Origin: Gemmatimonadota bacterium
Lineage (GTDB): Bacteria; Gemmatimonadota; Gemmatimonadetes; Longimicrobiales; Longimicrobiaceae
Assembly (NCBI GenBank): GCA_019240375.1
Contig: JAFAYN010000294.1
Coordinates: 1-5,375, forward strand
Direction of reading: 5' to 3'
DNA length: 5,375 nt
Both the position numbers and the translations under genes were made by a program. Position 1 is the first letter of the stretch. Each line of letters begins with the position of its first letter. The notes under the pieces are model-generated. The model was not told where the DNA came from, searched no databases, and worked only from the letters and a program-made list of their open reading frames with translations. Positions 5,184 to 5,375 of this stretch are shown here, in pieces.

Positions 5184-5375
5184 GTACCGAGGTGCGTGAG
5201 AGAACGAGGGACCCGCTGGGGCTCGCGGCCCTGGTGGCCGCCGTCCTGCTGGGCGCCGCCCCGGCGCGGGCGCAGGGGCTCCCCCTGGAGCCGATGACCA
5301 TCGCCCACAACGTGGAGCGGGAAGGGACCGCGCGCTACCGCGACCCGCCCGTCAACGTGGAGGGGCGCTACGTGG
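5180..5375 (+). CDS. Secreted or envelope protein of unknown function, 5' part
   Basis: A GTG at 5180 overlaps the TGA of the YihY/BrkB-type gene by 4 bases (GTGA). AAGGAG at 5166-5171 lies 8 bases ahead of it, the strongest ribosome site in the window. The frame stays open to the right edge, giving 65 residues of an incomplete protein. The N-terminus looks like a Sec signal peptide: charged residues 1-11 (STEVRERTRD), a hydrophobic core 12-26 (PLGLAALVAAVLLGA), then APARAQ with likely cleavage after ARA or AQ. The mature start (GLPLEPMTIAHNVEREG) does not match a family I recognise. No lipobox cysteine or twin-arginine motif is present. Tight coupling to an inner-membrane protein suggests a shared envelope-related role, but that is inference. 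Confidence 0.75.
   Translation, partial: MSTEVRERTRDPLGLAALVAAVLLGAAPARAQGLPLEPMTIAHNVEREGTARYRDPPVNVEGRYV

Noticed and set aside
1..5375. CRISPR arrays, tRNA/rRNA genes, insertion sequences, attachment sites
   Set aside because: I saw no spaced direct repeats, cloverleaf-like segments, transposase motifs or terminal inverted repeats; the window reads as ordinary chromosomal genes.

Overview
The window is very G+C-rich, densely coding DNA with every supported gene on the + strand. The gene set is an NtrC-type sigma-54 activator, a kinase-like protein, a lone receiver, a YtxH-type membrane protein and a YihY/BrkB-type membrane protein. With TTGACN / TANNNT promoters and an apparently leaderless gene, it suggests a free-living Gram-negative-type soil or environmental bacterium. 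Gemmatimonadota (Longimicrobium-like) is my best guess, but this is an impression from protein style, not a demonstrated placement.

Layout. 1-663 is the 3' part of a class II aldolase-like gene, open at the left edge. It is followed by two tandem GC-rich hairpins (672-693 and 706-742), the second with a perfect 14-bp stem, which probably end that transcript. 897-1631 encodes a small soluble protein with an intact histidine-kinase H-box (HEIKNPL) but an ATPase half that has lost the N-box asparagine and G2 glycines; it may be a phosphotransferase rather than a kinase. 1743-3104 encodes a full NtrC-type regulator (receiver, AAA+ with GAFTGA, degenerate Fis-type HTH) behind a sigma-70-like promoter. 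The 171-base gap 3105-3275 holds a dyad, a strong hairpin, a G8 run and a near-consensus sigma-54 promoter (TGGCATG-N4-TTGCT). 3276-3671 (single-domain receiver) and 3693-4187 (YtxH-like) follow 21 bases apart and are probably one sigma-54 operon. 4239-5183 (YihY/BrkB-type) has its own promoter placed so that transcription would begin at the ATG. Its stop overlaps the GTG of a partial secreted-protein gene (5180 to the right edge).

How it may work together (inference). The H-box protein, the NtrC-type activator and the lone receiver look like parts of one His-Asp phosphorelay. The activator sits directly upstream of a sigma-54 promoter that would drive the receiver and an envelope-associated protein, and the receiver could feed back by competing for phosphoryl groups. 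The sigma-54 promoter and the dyad about 95 bases upstream of its predicted start are the most specific regulatory signals in the window; the degenerate kinase is the most unusual protein.
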